A DNA stretch of 64,000 bases from JAGPCK01 sp964535575 (GCA_964535575.1 CAZHTC010000003.1:186001-250000), one strand, 5' to 3'; positions 44,617-53,762 are shown, numbered from the stretch's first letter. The notes: generated by a model from the letters alone, not told the origin. Program-made: numbers and translations.

Positions 44617-45012
44617 TTATTTACTTACCATATTTGCCAGACTTAACGTGTTTGTCATGACCGGAGCCGAAGCTATTTGCTGACCGTTCATGGTTACCAG
44701 GGTAACACGGTAGTATACTTTTCCATCGCTGGCTTCGGTTTCTGTATATTGATAATGGCGGGTAAAGGTGGAGTTACCGGATGCAGGTACCATTTTTACG
44801 GCTGTGAAGTGTACATTATCACTTGATTTCTCTACCAGAAAATAGCTGCTGTTTACTTCTTTTTGGGTGTTCCACTCTATATTCATTAAGCCATCTTCAT
44901 AGCTCATTTCAACGTGTACTTCGTTTGTTTTTGAAATGGTATTTTGAGCGCTGGCCGATAGAGTTATTACAAGGAAAGCAAAAATGGCGAGGGTGGTGGT
45001 TACTGTTTTCAT
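44617..45012 (-). CDS. small secreted beta-sandwich-like protein, paralog A
   Basis: 131 residues with signal peptide (about 1-22, ..SASAQ). The rest is one fibronectin-III-like unit: LMNIEWNTQKEVNSSYFLVEKSSDNVHFTAVKMVPASGNS..., then HYQYTETEASDGKVYYRVTLVTMNGQQ. This unit is usually found just before T9SS sorting domains in larger Bacteroidota proteins, but here it stands alone. Paralogs B (48364) and C (48737) share over half of their residues. Its upstream region belongs to a conserved element family. Confidence 0.75.
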   Translation of the reverse strand: MKTVTTTLAIFAFLVITLSASAQNTISKTNEVHVEMSYEDGLMNIEWNTQKEVNSSYFLVEKSSDNVHFTAVKMVPASGNSTFTRHYQYTETEASDGKVYYRVTLVTMNGQQIASAPVMTNTLSLANMVSK

Positions 45013-45160
45013 GGGTGGTGTTGTTTAAATTTTTGTTTTGTGTTTTGAACCTATCATCTTTCGCTTTTGCTTCAGATGACGAGAACAAAGGTGCAACACC
45101 CCCGTTTGCCGTAAATCACCGCAAACGGGTAAAATCAGATATACCTGAAAACAGGGAGGA
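45013..45160 (-). promoter_or_regulatory. conserved upstream element, copy 1 (paralog A)
   Basis: About 147 bases immediately upstream of the start, also present at 48763-48910 and 49310-49455. The conserved parts include CTTTTGCTTCAGATGACGAGA, CAAAGGTGC (CACCTTTG on the coding strand, one mismatch to the -7 consensus) and the distal palindrome CCTGAAAACAGG. In this copy CCGTTTGC and GCAAACGG form a perfect hairpin. Probably a promoter with an operator. Confidence 0.65.
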
Positions 45161-45187
45161 GGCCTTTTAGGGTCAGAAATCAGTTAT

Positions 45188-47371
45188 TTAGTTAACGGCA
45201 ACCCTTTTTACCACTTGGCCGCCATTCCCGGTAATTGTGAGCAAATAAATACCTTTTCCTAAGGCTGATAAATCAATCGGTAAATTATTTTCTCCTTCTT
45301 TAAGCTCCCATGATTGCTGATGTACCAGTTGTCCGGTCAGGTTACTTATTTCTACCCAAAAATAGCCGGATTGTTCAGCCTCATATTCTACCGTAAATGC
45401 TCCATTATTAGGGTTAGGATATACATTAATTGCTGATTCATTTTTTGGAACCGGGATGGTTCCGGCAGCTAAAATGGTAGCTTTAATGGCACCATACACA
45501 TTCAGTTTACCGGCACCCCAAAGTGTTGGGTCGGGACTCTGAGTGGTGAAGGAGTCTTTGATAGCTGTGGCAATTAATATTTGCCTGATTTGATCTACAG
45601 TTAGATTTGGATTTACCTGAAGCAGTAGCGCAATAGCACCCGTTACTACCGGGGCGGCAACCGATGTACCCTGCGTCATGGAATAATAATAGTTCCTGTT
45701 GTTTCTGGGGGACAAGTATTTTTTTACCGAGCAATAATATAAGGAACCCCCGATTCTGAAAGAAGGAGAAAATGAATTTGTAGCCGTCCCTGTCATTGAT
45801 CCGGGAGCCGTTATCTCCGGCTTTATCCGGCCATCCATGGTAGGTCCCTGACTGGAAAACAAGGCAAGGTCGCCTCTTGCTTTCACAATAGTTGAAGGTA
45901 CAGGTATTACCTGGTTATCTAAACTTTTCCATGAAGTTCGGGTAGAATAAGCTCCTACCGATATACAGGAAGGAGAACAGGCGTATTCACCTACCGAAAA
46001 CCGGGAATCTCCTTCTGTAGCCCAGGTTCCGTTTCCTCTAAACTCTCCATAAACCCAGAGGTGTGCCGTTCCCGAAGTTCCTTTAACGGTTAAGTAAATG
46101 GAATCTGATGTCAGGTGTTTCATTCTTACGGCAAAATGAGGCTTATTGTTTAGGGCATTCACTTCGGAGCCGATTGAAATAAAACTGGTGTCCTGATCGG
46201 TACCTACTAATACCAGGTTTCTGTAAATTTTGTCGAGGCATATGGTTTGTGTGCTGGCACCTTTTATTCCATTTGAAAATAAACCGATTTCAAGGCAGTA
46301 AGATTTGCCCGTGTCTCCCCATAGTTCAAAATCATCCCAGTTAGTAACAAATTTCACGGTGGTTGTAATCATTGAATCTGAAGAGGTAAATGTTTTTTGC
46401 AGGTGTATGGGTATTTGTCCATCATTTCCGGCAGCTAAAACAATAATTTTCCCCGGGCCAATCAGGTTTTTGCAAGCCTTGCTGAACAAAGAGGTGCCAT
46501 CATGAGGACCATCAGAACCCCCAAGGCTGAGATTGATGACAGCCGGTTTCCCAACCGATTCGGCATAGGTGAAAATATAATTAAACCCATCAATCAAGGT
46601 GGCATAAGTAAATACTCCGAATTCTGTTGAATCTGCATTCGACTCCACCAAAACGATATCGCAATCATAAGCTACCCCTCTGTACTGTTTGTTGTTTAAA
46701 CTACCGTATCCCGAACCGACAGCAACCGAGCTTACTGAAGTGCCGTGGTCAAATGTTGTGGTGGAATATTTTTTTTGCAATATGCCGGAGGTGTCTTTGT
46801 ATTCGGTGCCGTAACTGAATCCCGTAGGAGGATTGCCTGAAATCCGTTGATCCCAGACACGTTGAATACGTAATCTGGAATAGCTGGTATCATAAAATAT
46901 AGGGTGTGTATAATCAAACCCATGATCAACTATACCCACTACTACTCCTTTTCCTGATAAGAGTGGTAAATCAATTCCCTGGTGAACTGAATCAATACCG
47001 GTAAAATACCTTACCGAATCCATGAGTGGACGAACCTGTTTGTCAAGCTCAATAAAATCAATTCCTTTAACCTGCGTAAAGGTCATCATGTTTTCTTCGG
47101 GAACTCTTACCGTCCATATATCACCGGCTTTGGTTCCGATAAGAATCCCCAGTTGGTGCAATTGATTTTCATTTACTGTAGAGTTCACTTTTATCAAGGC
47201 ACTCAGGTAAGAAAGGCTGTTCATTTTGAACCTCACCACTTGCTGGGTATGTGGTGTTGCATGCATCCAATGCAACAGGCCGGTAGAAAAACGTGAATTG
47301 TCGGTTTGCGCATAAAGCGGAAAACGGGCGATACACAGAATAACCAGAAGGCGTAACTGAATTAATTTCAT
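45188..47371 (-). CDS. T9SS-secreted subtilisin-like (S8) serine protease
   Basis: 727 residues from ATG 47371, which starts the signal peptide MKLIQLRLLVILCIARFPLYAQ. The catalytic triad is complete: Asp149 (GIVDHGFD), His209 (FDHGTSV) and Ser570 (GTSVAAPVV). A large insert with a jelly-roll-like region lies between His and Ser. The last ~80 residues (INVYPNPNNGAFTVEY... GIYLLTITGNGGQVVKRVAVN) form the T9SS sorting domain. An extracellular or surface endopeptidase. It sits between the secreted paralogs, perhaps co-regulated. Confidence 0.92.
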   Translation of the reverse strand: MKLIQLRLLVILCIARFPLYAQTDNSRFSTGLLHWMHATPHTQQVVRFKMNSLSYLSALIKVNSTVNENQLHQLGILIGTKAGDIWTVRVPEENMMTFTQVKGIDFIELDKQVRPLMDSVRYFTGIDSVHQGIDLPLLSGKGVVVGIVDHGFDYTHPIFYDTSYSRLRIQRVWDQRISGNPPTGFSYGTEYKDTSGILQKKYSTTTFDHGTSVSSVAVGSGYGSLNNKQYRGVAYDCDIVLVESNADSTEFGVFTYATLIDGFNYIFTYAESVGKPAVINLSLGGSDGPHDGTSLFSKACKNLIGPGKIIVLAAGNDGQIPIHLQKTFTSSDSMITTTVKFVTNWDDFELWGDTGKSYCLEIGLFSNGIKGASTQTICLDKIYRNLVLVGTDQDTSFISIGSEVNALNNKPHFAVRMKHLTSDSIYLTVKGTSGTAHLWVYGEFRGNGTWATEGDSRFSVGEYACSPSCISVGAYSTRTSWKSLDNQVIPVPSTIVKARGDLALFSSQGPTMDGRIKPEITAPGSMTGTATNSFSPSFRIGGSLYYCSVKKYLSPRNNRNYYYSMTQGTSVAAPVVTGAIALLLQVNPNLTVDQIRQILIATAIKDSFTTQSPDPTLWGAGKLNVYGAIKATILAAGTIPVPKNESAINVYPNPNNGAFTVEYEAEQSGYFWVEISNLTGQLVHQQSWELKEGENNLPIDLSALGKGIYLLTITGNGGQVVKRVAVN

Positions 47372-47459
47372 GATTCGGAAATTTAGGTACTGATTGCTCT
47401 TTAATCCATATACATACAACTACAGGGAATACACAAAAATCGGTATGGAAATTTTTAGG

Positions 47460-48290
47460 TTACAGCGATATGTATTGCATGCCCTCTATAGGAGTGTTAA
47501 AGGCTATTCCCTGTTCTCCCGGTGGTTGAGAAGGATCAACCTGCACACCGGGTTGAAGAAGTACTATCCATGGCCAGGAGGCGGCAGTGCCTGCAACACC
47601 TCCTACTGCAGCTACTCCACCCTGATCATTTCGACCGGGTAACTGATTTTGCCAGGAGAATTGCGAAGTGCCGGGCAATTGATACTGGAAATACAGAAAG
47701 TACTGTTCCTCGCCTGAGCTTATGTTTTTATACGAGTAAACGGATGCACAATTAATATCGTTTGTTATGCCCGGATTAGCCATGTAAACGCAATTGGAAC
47801 TTCCATCCGTGTAGCTTGTAACCTCAACGCCTACTATATCGTTGGTGCCATTCAATACAGGAAAAACCGGAGGTTTTCTTGAATTGGGATTACCCGAGAT
47901 AAGTAATGGATTGCCATTCTGGTCTTGTGTGGCAATGGTGATGGTAAGGTTATTACCATCCTGATTGGGGTCGGGCTTATCAATTTTTTGATTGGTGTAA
48001 AGGGGGAGGGCAAGAGTTTGCATCACTTGATTGGGGTCGGTGGAAGGATCCACGGGGACTTGCAACATGGCGTTATAAGCATAGGTAAGGGTGTTGCCCG
48101 TTTCCTGAAAGTTGAGCGGAACAAAAAGTTCAGCGTTCACACCTCCACTAGCCACCTGATTTTGTACAACATCAATCAGGATGAGGTAATAATACACATT
48201 GTTTTTAGCCGAGGTTCCGTCAGGCATTCCGGGGCTGATGTTTACTCCTCTTAAGTTAAATGGATTTGCTGGGTTAAAGGGTGTACTCAT
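47460..48290 (-). CDS. unknown 276-residue protein next to the S8 protease
   Basis: 276 residues with no signal peptide and no membrane segment. The composition is poor in Lys and Cys, rich in Asn, Pro, Gly, Gln and Val, with strand-like stretches (NNVYYYLILIDVVQNQV, VEVTSYTDGSSNCVYMANPG, QYFLYFQYQLPG). GVAAVGGVAGTAASWPWIVLLQPGVQVDP is a conspicuous small-residue segment. I cannot assign a family. It lies between paralog B and the protease, all on the minus strand. Confidence 0.6.
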   Translation of the reverse strand: MSTPFNPANPFNLRGVNISPGMPDGTSAKNNVYYYLILIDVVQNQVASGGVNAELFVPLNFQETGNTLTYAYNAMLQVPVDPSTDPNQVMQTLALPLYTNQKIDKPDPNQDGNNLTITIATQDQNGNPLLISGNPNSRKPPVFPVLNGTNDIVGVEVTSYTDGSSNCVYMANPGITNDINCASVYSYKNISSGEEQYFLYFQYQLPGTSQFSWQNQLPGRNDQGGVAAVGGVAGTAASWPWIVLLQPGVQVDPSQPPGEQGIAFNTPIEGMQYISL

Positions 48291-48363
48291 ACGGTTAAGA
48301 ATTTAGTTGAATTAATAAGGTGAATAAAAACCAAACTTAGATAATAATTTCAATTAACCAAAC

Positions 48364-48762
48364 TTATTTAACTGCCAGTGTATTTGTTGCTGATGAATTG
48401 GCAAAAGGAACCGAAGCCGATACCATCTGTTGCCCATTCATGGTTACAAGGGTAACACGGTAATATTCCTTACCGGTAGTTGTTTCGCTATCAGTATACG
48501 TGTAGTTGCGGGCAAAATTTGAGTTGCCGGCAGCGGTTATCATTTTTATTTGGGTAAAATGTATTCCGTCAGTCGATTTTTCAACCAGAAAATAGCTGGA
48601 GTTAATTTCTTTTACAGTATTCCAGTTTAAAACAACTTGTCCGTCTTCGAGTGTAATTTCAACGGCTACCTGATTTGTTTTACTGCCGGTGTTTTGGGCT
48701 ATTACTGGGAAAGTGCAAAATAAAGCGATTAAAAGGCTAAAGGTGGTGGTTAATGTTTTCAT
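48364..48762 (-). CDS. small secreted beta-sandwich-like protein, paralog B
   Basis: 132 residues with signal peptide (..FPVIAQ) and the same single fibronectin-III-like unit as paralog A (QVVLNWNTVKEINSSYFLVEKSTDGIHFTQIKMITAAGNS, then EYYRVTLVTMNGQQMVSASV). It ends TNTLAVK. Its start codon region overlaps the read-through 3' end of paralog C by 26 bases. Confidence 0.75.
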   Translation of the reverse strand: MKTLTTTFSLLIALFCTFPVIAQNTGSKTNQVAVEITLEDGQVVLNWNTVKEINSSYFLVEKSTDGIHFTQIKMITAAGNSNFARNYTYTDSETTTGKEYYRVTLVTMNGQQMVSASVPFANSSATNTLAVK

Positions 48763-49309
48763 GATATGTATTGTTTAAATTTTTTGTTTTGCGTTTTGAA
48801 CATATCATCATTCGCTTTTGCTTCAGATGACGAGAACAAAGGTGCAACAACACGGCCTGCGATAAATCACCGCAAACGGGTAAAATAAGATATACCTGAA
48901 AACAGGGAGGGGGGTATTTCCCGGCTAGGTTGCCAATATTAATAATGGTAGTGGGTACGGCTACCGAAGCGGTTCGTTGTCCATTCATGGTGAACAGCGT
49001 AACACGGTAATATACTTTGTCTACCGGAATTTCAGTATCGGTGAATTGGTATTTACGTGCGAAACCGGAATTGCCTGCAGCACTTACCATTTTAACTGCG
49101 CTGTAATGGGAACTGTCGGTAGATTTTTCTACTAAAAAGTAACTTGAGTTTACTTCTTTTTGAGTGCTCCATTCAATATTCACCAATCCATCTTCGTAAC
49201 TCATTTCAATATGTACTTCATTTGCTTTTAAAGAATTGGTTTGAGCTGGTGTTGACAGGTTCATAGCTACAGTAGTTAAAAGGGTAAGGAAAATTCGTAC
49301 TGTTTTCAT
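48737..49309 (-). CDS. small secreted protein, paralog C, with read-through extension
   Basis: 190 residues from ATG 49309 (signal peptide MKTVRIFLTLLTTVAMNLS..). Residues 1-~132 match paralogs A and B (INIEWSTQKEVNSSYFLVEKSTDSSHYSAVKMVSAAGNSG). Where the paralogs end K-stop, this gene has K then TAC at 48914-48916. One base would make it TAA or TAG. The frame then continues 58 residues through paralog B's upstream element and 26 bases into its coding region. Either a real stop-loss or a sequencing error. Confidence 0.65.
   Translation of the reverse strand: MKTVRIFLTLLTTVAMNLSTPAQTNSLKANEVHIEMSYEDGLVNIEWSTQKEVNSSYFLVEKSTDSSHYSAVKMVSAAGNSGFARKYQFTDTEIPVDKVYYRVTLFTMNGQRTASVAVPTTIINIGNLAGKYPPPCFQVYLILPVCGDLSQAVLLHLCSRHLKQKRMMICSKRKTKNLNNTYHENINHHL
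48763..48910 (-). promoter_or_regulatory. conserved upstream element, copy 2 (paralog B)
   Basis: Same order of blocks as copy 1. The central hairpin is weakened to G-U pairs (CCGTTTGCG versus CGCAGGCCG). It is read through by the extended 3' end of paralog C. Confidence 0.65.
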
Positions 49310-49455
49310 GATATGTGTTGGTTTAATTTTTTGTTTTTGTTTTGAACATTTCATCATTCGCTTTTGCTTCAGATGACGAGAACAAAGGTGCTGAGATCCT
49401 ACATGGTATATGTCACCGCAAAAAGCGAAAATGAAGTATACCTGAAAACAGGGAG
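49310..49455 (-). promoter_or_regulatory. conserved upstream element, copy 3 (paralog C)
   Basis: Keeps CTTTTGCTTCAGATGACGAGA, CAAAGGTGC and the distal CCTGAAAACAGGGAG palindrome. The central hairpin region is diverged, retaining only TCACCGCA. A plus-strand 67-codon ORF across it is probably fortuitous. Confidence 0.6.
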
Positions 49456-49819
49456 ATATAAAAAATTTCTTGATAGCTTTTCGTCAGACAGCGAGGTATG
49501 TATACCCCCTTATCAAAATTGCAATCAGTCAGGTAAGGACCGCATTTTTATGTACCTGCCCAAGTAAAAACAGTTCCAATATATCCGGCCTCAAAACCAC
49601 CCAGCGTAAAAGGGTTATTGTCTTAGAAGGTATATGAGCTGTGATCAGTTGAAAGGACTTGTTGTTGCCAGTCAGTGCATCGGATTGGAGATACATATAA
49701 GCATTATAAAAAGTTCCTCAACGCAGACCAAAACTCATGAGATTATTATATACTAAAAATAATGTGATAAAATATTGTGGCAATATGCCGCAAGTGCAAA
49801 CCGTTTCTTATCTTGCGGT
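49456..49819. other. 364-base stretch without a supported gene
   Basis: A/T-rich. Nothing convincing apart from the probable leader of the 49820 gene, where TATCTTGC at 49809-49816 is a weak -7 candidate with one mismatch. Confidence 0.5.
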
Positions 49820-50206
49820 ATGGATTTACGAATTGGACTGTTTTTTCTGTGTTTAGGTTGGGTATTTTTCAGCAAGGCTTGCGATTGCCCCGAAGTAATG
49901 GGTAAACAAAGTGCCGGGGTAATTGTAACCGGACAGGTAACGGCTGTGCGTAAATTCAAAAACGGATATCAAGTGCGTTTTACAACGGATAGTATTTTTA
50001 AAGGGGTAGTAAAAAAAAATATCGTCATTAAAACTCCTTCTCTCAGCAAATGTGGCTTTCTTTTTAAAAAGGGGGCAAGGTATATTGTGTATGCCAATCG
50101 CAGGTCGGGGAGAGCCATAGTGGCTACTGCCTGTAGCTTCTCGCGTCAGATAAGTCCGCATTTAAAAGTTACCACGTTTTATTTACAAGACGATAAAAAG
50201 AACTAG
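49820..50206 (+). CDS. secreted TIMP/netrin-like (NTR) domain protein
   Basis: 128 residues from ATG 49820, chosen because it starts the signal MDLRIGLFFLCLGWVFFSKA; an ATG at 49775 is less likely. The mature protein starts C-D-C-P, as in TIMP-like NTR domains, followed by GVIVTGQVTAVRKF, SIFKGVVKKNIVIKTPSLSKCGFLFKKGARYIVYA and TACSFSRQI. The TIMP cysteine spacing is partly kept. In bacteria these OB-fold domains are of unknown function; protease inhibition is only an analogy. Confidence 0.75.
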   Translation: MDLRIGLFFLCLGWVFFSKACDCPEVMGKQSAGVIVTGQVTAVRKFKNGYQVRFTTDSIFKGVVKKNIVIKTPSLSKCGFLFKKGARYIVYANRRSGRAIVATACSFSRQISPHLKVTTFYLQDDKKN

Positions 50207-50258
50207 GCTGTTTTTCGCAGGGTTTCAATTATTGCAAAATAACCTTAACCTGGCATCC

Positions 50259-51644
50259 TTACTCTATTTCTTTTCCCAGCTCTTCAGTAAAGTCAATAAG
50301 CAGTACATCGCCTTCCTTCACGTCATAAAACCGGATAATATTTTTTCCGTCACTTTTCATGGTTACTTTAATTTTTCCGGCAGGAACGCGCATGGTTGGT
50401 TCATTCACAAAACCTTTTTTGAAACCGGCTGCTTCATTTTCCAGCCATACCGAATAACCGCAGCAAATATTTTTTATTACCACACCCGCTTGGTTCTTTG
50501 TTATACGACAATCTATTTCCAATTGCGGGTGTTGCGTATTTACTTCTACATTTAAAACTAAAGGCCTGCTACCCGGCCGTGTAATGCTCAGTCGGTAAAA
50601 ACCAAAAGGGATTGGATATTTTTTCCCCGGTTTAAAGTGACCCGATTTCCCGTTAACATAAACCAGCGATCCCGGTAAAAGGTTATTAAAGCTAATACTT
50701 CCCGTTTCGCTGATATTTCGGTATACATTGTTATGGTTTACTACAATCAGTTGCGGATAACTCACCCAAATATCAGTAAGAAATTCTTTTTCGATTTCCT
50801 CGAGCAGATACCATTGGTTAGTACTGAATCCGGGTATATCTGCGGGACTGTTTTCTTTCTTATCATTCCCGTTTTTATAAAGCATCATCATGTCTTCGGG
50901 GCCAGTATATATTCCATCGGCATCTTTATCCATAAAAATGTATTCAATTCCTTCCTTTGTTTCCGCACTCAGAAAAGAGCCGTTTTGAATAAAATAAGAG
51001 TCGGGGGATGTCTGATAAACCAGAATGGTTCCGGATGGAAGCGGGAACTCATAATAACTGTATGACGGGATATACGGCTGCAAGGAAGTTTGTTTTTCTT
51101 TCTTCATCACATTCACCAGTACACTTCTGTATTCATAAGTTGTATAGGGCACGTGTTTACAAACCCGGTAGGTGGTTTTAAATTGGGCATCATATACGTA
51201 ATACCACTCTTCCCGGTACTGGGTAACCGGAACCTGTTGATCTACCCATGTACTATATGGGGTCAGCACATCAGTGGTCACAGAGATTTTAGGCAACTTT
51301 TCCCTGTCAATATACATTTCACTTTGGGATATTTTTTTCCCGGATACATATTTTTCCCCGTTGTACTCAAGAATAAGCGTTTCACCTGATTGATGTAGGG
51401 TTGCCGGTATCAGATTCCAGGTAAAGGATGCTTTTCCTTGCTCATTGAATGCGAAGGGTTTGCTTTTAATATCAGGAAACGACCAACCAAATTTTTTTAA
51501 AAAGTGATGTTCGGTTATTAACTTGAGTGTATCATTCTGCCATTCGGAGCCTTTGCCATTCCATCGTTTTATTTTCTGAGCGTAAATTCCCTGTGAATGG
51601 GTAACAAAATAAAAACAAATGAGAATAACCCAAAGCGGTTTCAT
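50259..51644 (-). CDS. secreted hypothetical protein, last gene of an S74 operon
   Basis: 461 residues with signal peptide MKPLWVILICFYFVTHSQGIYAQ. No catalytic motif recognised. A tyrosine-rich middle (WYYVYDAQFKTTYRVCKHVPYTTYEYRS) and a C-terminal region with beta-sandwich-like segments (SLVYVNGKSGHFKPGKKYPI, YRLSITRPGSRPLVLNVEV) are visible. Starts 7 bases after the S74 gene stop. Confidence 0.65.
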   Translation of the reverse strand: MKPLWVILICFYFVTHSQGIYAQKIKRWNGKGSEWQNDTLKLITEHHFLKKFGWSFPDIKSKPFAFNEQGKASFTWNLIPATLHQSGETLILEYNGEKYVSGKKISQSEMYIDREKLPKISVTTDVLTPYSTWVDQQVPVTQYREEWYYVYDAQFKTTYRVCKHVPYTTYEYRSVLVNVMKKEKQTSLQPYIPSYSYYEFPLPSGTILVYQTSPDSYFIQNGSFLSAETKEGIEYIFMDKDADGIYTGPEDMMMLYKNGNDKKENSPADIPGFSTNQWYLLEEIEKEFLTDIWVSYPQLIVVNHNNVYRNISETGSISFNNLLPGSLVYVNGKSGHFKPGKKYPIPFGFYRLSITRPGSRPLVLNVEVNTQHPQLEIDCRITKNQAGVVIKNICCGYSVWLENEAAGFKKGFVNEPTMRVPAGKIKVTMKSDGKNIIRFYDVKEGDVLLIDFTEELGKEIE

Positions 51645-51651
51645 ACTCCCG

Positions 51652-53265
51652 TTATTTTTTCATCTCCAGTTCGGATATACGTTGTTGTAATTGTTCAATA
51701 AGGAGCTGTTGTTCTTGTATGGCACGGGTGAGTATCGGAATCATTCCAAGGTAATTGATGGCTTTGTATTCAAAAGGAGTGGAGGCTTCACCATTTACAC
51801 TTGGGGTAACCTGTTGCTGCAACTGTACTAACTCGGGAAACAACAATTCCATATCCTGAGCCAGAAAACCAAACTGTTTTCCTTTGGGCAGTTGTATAGC
51901 AGGGTGTGTAATGTAATTATACGATTTCACCTGTAGTTTCATTAGCCGGGCAATAGGGCTTTCGAGGTTTACAATATTCGTTTTCAGTTTCTGGTCCGAA
52001 GGGTTTGAAAAAGTTCCGGTAACGGTCACATTTCCGCTAAAATAGCCCGCATAGTTTGAACTGCCTCCGGTAGCATATCCATAAACCCCGTAGTTAATTC
52101 CGTTGCTACCGTCTGATGTACCGAAAACACCAAAGTTGTAATTGTAGTTATTGGTTGCGTATCCAAAGCAACCAATGTTTTGTGAATTCCCCGAATTATC
52201 ACCGTTGCCGTCACTGCGACCAAATACCCCCTGATTGTATAATCCACTCCCATTGCTAAGTCCATTTACTCCGCGGTTAATAAAAGTAGAACTATCAGAC
52301 CGGCCATAAACCCCCGCACAAGAATTGGTGCTTGATCCGTGTACTATTCCTGCTATGCCTCGGTAAATGCCATCACCTCCCGAAGTAAGGTCTACACGAA
52401 GTCCATGATAGTAACTGGTGCTTACATTGCCCCCCGAAAAGTCGAGTTGAGCACCGATATTCGAGGCATAGAATGAGGAATAGGAAGCATTGCCGCTAAG
52501 ATGGAGCCGGTGCAATGGATTCGTTAATCCAATTCCAAGATTTCCCTGATTAAAATAAATATTAGATGCGTTTTTTTTCCAGAATGAAGTATCCCCATCA
52601 GCAATGTTAATTGTTCCGCCTCCATTGGAAAGGCTTACTGAATAACCATTCTGGGTAAGAGTTTGTAATTCATTGGAAGGGTTAGAGTCGGCATCGTTCA
52701 CAGAAAATGATCCACCGCTGTTTGATAAGGTTACCGTATTCCCTGCCCGGGAAATAGTTTGATAGTCATTTATAGAAAAACTACCTCCACCATTTGAAAG
52801 CGTGATGGTATTTCCGCTTTTACTCATTGTTTGCAATTCATTGGTTGAACTGCTGTCGCCATCATAGCCGCTTTTTTTCGAATACAATGAATAGGGCACT
52901 GAAAGTAATTGAGAGGTTCCGGTAATGGTGTAATTGGTTCCGCCCGTGGGGTCGGTTTCGGTTTTAATGAAATAAGGGCCATTGCCCCAATTGATGGCTG
53001 CCATGGTTCCGTTTATCGGTGTTCCGCTGCCAATTTCAATGGAGATTAATCCGTTGGCATTGGTGGTGGGTGTTTGCGTTTCTACATACACCGATGCACC
53101 AAATAAAGAACCCTGCAAAATACTTATTCGAACACCCACAGCCGTGTTGGCAACTAAGGCATTGCTGCTGTTTCGGATTACAGCCTGATAACTCATTTTA
53201 TCCGGTGATTGAGCAAATGCTGCCGCAAAACTTAAAACGGCAACAAGGGTAATTATCTTTTTCAT
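51652..53265 (-). CDS. secreted tail-fibre-like protein with S74 chaperone domain
   Basis: 537 residues with signal peptide (..LSFAAAFAQ). A repetitive Gly/Ser/Asn-rich shaft includes triple SxxGNTITLSNGGGSFSI repeats (about 145-225) and YGVYGYATGG-type repeats (about 290-410). The C-terminal Peptidase_S74 intramolecular chaperone is SDQKLKTNIVNLESPIARLMKLQVKSYNY... FGFLAQDMELLFPELV, then a coiled coil (RAIQEQQLLIEQLQQRISELE). Common in Bacteroidota as trimeric surface fibres. Middle gene of three. Confidence 0.88.
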   Translation of the reverse strand: MKKIITLVAVLSFAAAFAQSPDKMSYQAVIRNSSNALVANTAVGVRISILQGSLFGASVYVETQTPTTNANGLISIEIGSGTPINGTMAAINWGNGPYFIKTETDPTGGTNYTITGTSQLLSVPYSLYSKKSGYDGDSSSTNELQTMSKSGNTITLSNGGGSFSINDYQTISRAGNTVTLSNSGGSFSVNDADSNPSNELQTLTQNGYSVSLSNGGGTINIADGDTSFWKKNASNIYFNQGNLGIGLTNPLHRLHLSGNASYSSFYASNIGAQLDFSGGNVSTSYYHGLRVDLTSGGDGIYRGIAGIVHGSSTNSCAGVYGRSDSSTFINRGVNGLSNGSGLYNQGVFGRSDGNGDNSGNSQNIGCFGYATNNYNYNFGVFGTSDGSNGINYGVYGYATGGSSNYAGYFSGNVTVTGTFSNPSDQKLKTNIVNLESPIARLMKLQVKSYNYITHPAIQLPKGKQFGFLAQDMELLFPELVQLQQQVTPSVNGEASTPFEYKAINYLGMIPILTRAIQEQQLLIEQLQQRISELEMKK

Positions 53266-53269
53266 TGAA

Positions 53270-53743
53270 TTATTTTTTTATCACTTTAAATATTTTAACC
53301 GACTCATTATTTTGAAAAACCTGCAACTGATAAGCACCTTGTGCCAGTTGACTCAGGTCAATTCTGGTTTGTGTGCTTTTCACTTCCTGGCTGCTTATCA
53401 CTTTACCCTGCATGTCGGTGAGTACGCAGGTCATGCCGCTTATATCTTTTTGCTCCACGGATAATACCACAAAACCTAAGGCAGGATTTGGGTACACGAT
53501 CGCTTTCAGCTGTATGGAGTTTTCTTTAATACCTGTAACAACAAAGATTTCGTAAGGTTGTTGAACGCCCTGAGTTAGTTTGCCGTTTGTTCCGCTTACG
53601 GGGTTCGTAACAATTTGTCCGGCCGAGAAACTAACACTCCCCCCCGTTCCGGAGGCATTACCACCTGCGGCCACAGTACCTGTTTGAGCCATAACCCATA
53701 CCGGAGCTAAAAGTAACTGAATAATAAAAAAACGTTTTAGCAT
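53270..53743 (-). CDS. short T9SS-sorted secreted protein
   Basis: 157 residues with signal peptide (..WVMAQ). A short VAAGGNASGTGGSVSFSAGQIVTNPVSGTNGKLTQGVQQPYEI segment is followed by the T9SS sorting domain (IVYPNPALGFVVLSV... GAYQLQVFQNNESVKIFKVIK). First gene of the operon with the S74 protein (4 bases apart). A TAAGTTTG -7 match lies at 53763-53770 on the minus strand. Confidence 0.8.
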   Translation of the reverse strand: MLKRFFIIQLLLAPVWVMAQTGTVAAGGNASGTGGSVSFSAGQIVTNPVSGTNGKLTQGVQQPYEIFVVTGIKENSIQLKAIVYPNPALGFVVLSVEQKDISGMTCVLTDMQGKVISSQEVKSTQTRIDLSQLAQGAYQLQVFQNNESVKIFKVIKK

Positions 53744-53762
53744 AAAATCACCATTTATTAGT

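Noticed and set aside
49364..49567. 67-codon plus-strand ORF
   Set aside because: Runs across the third conserved upstream element and the leader of paralog C. No conserved domain or start signal.
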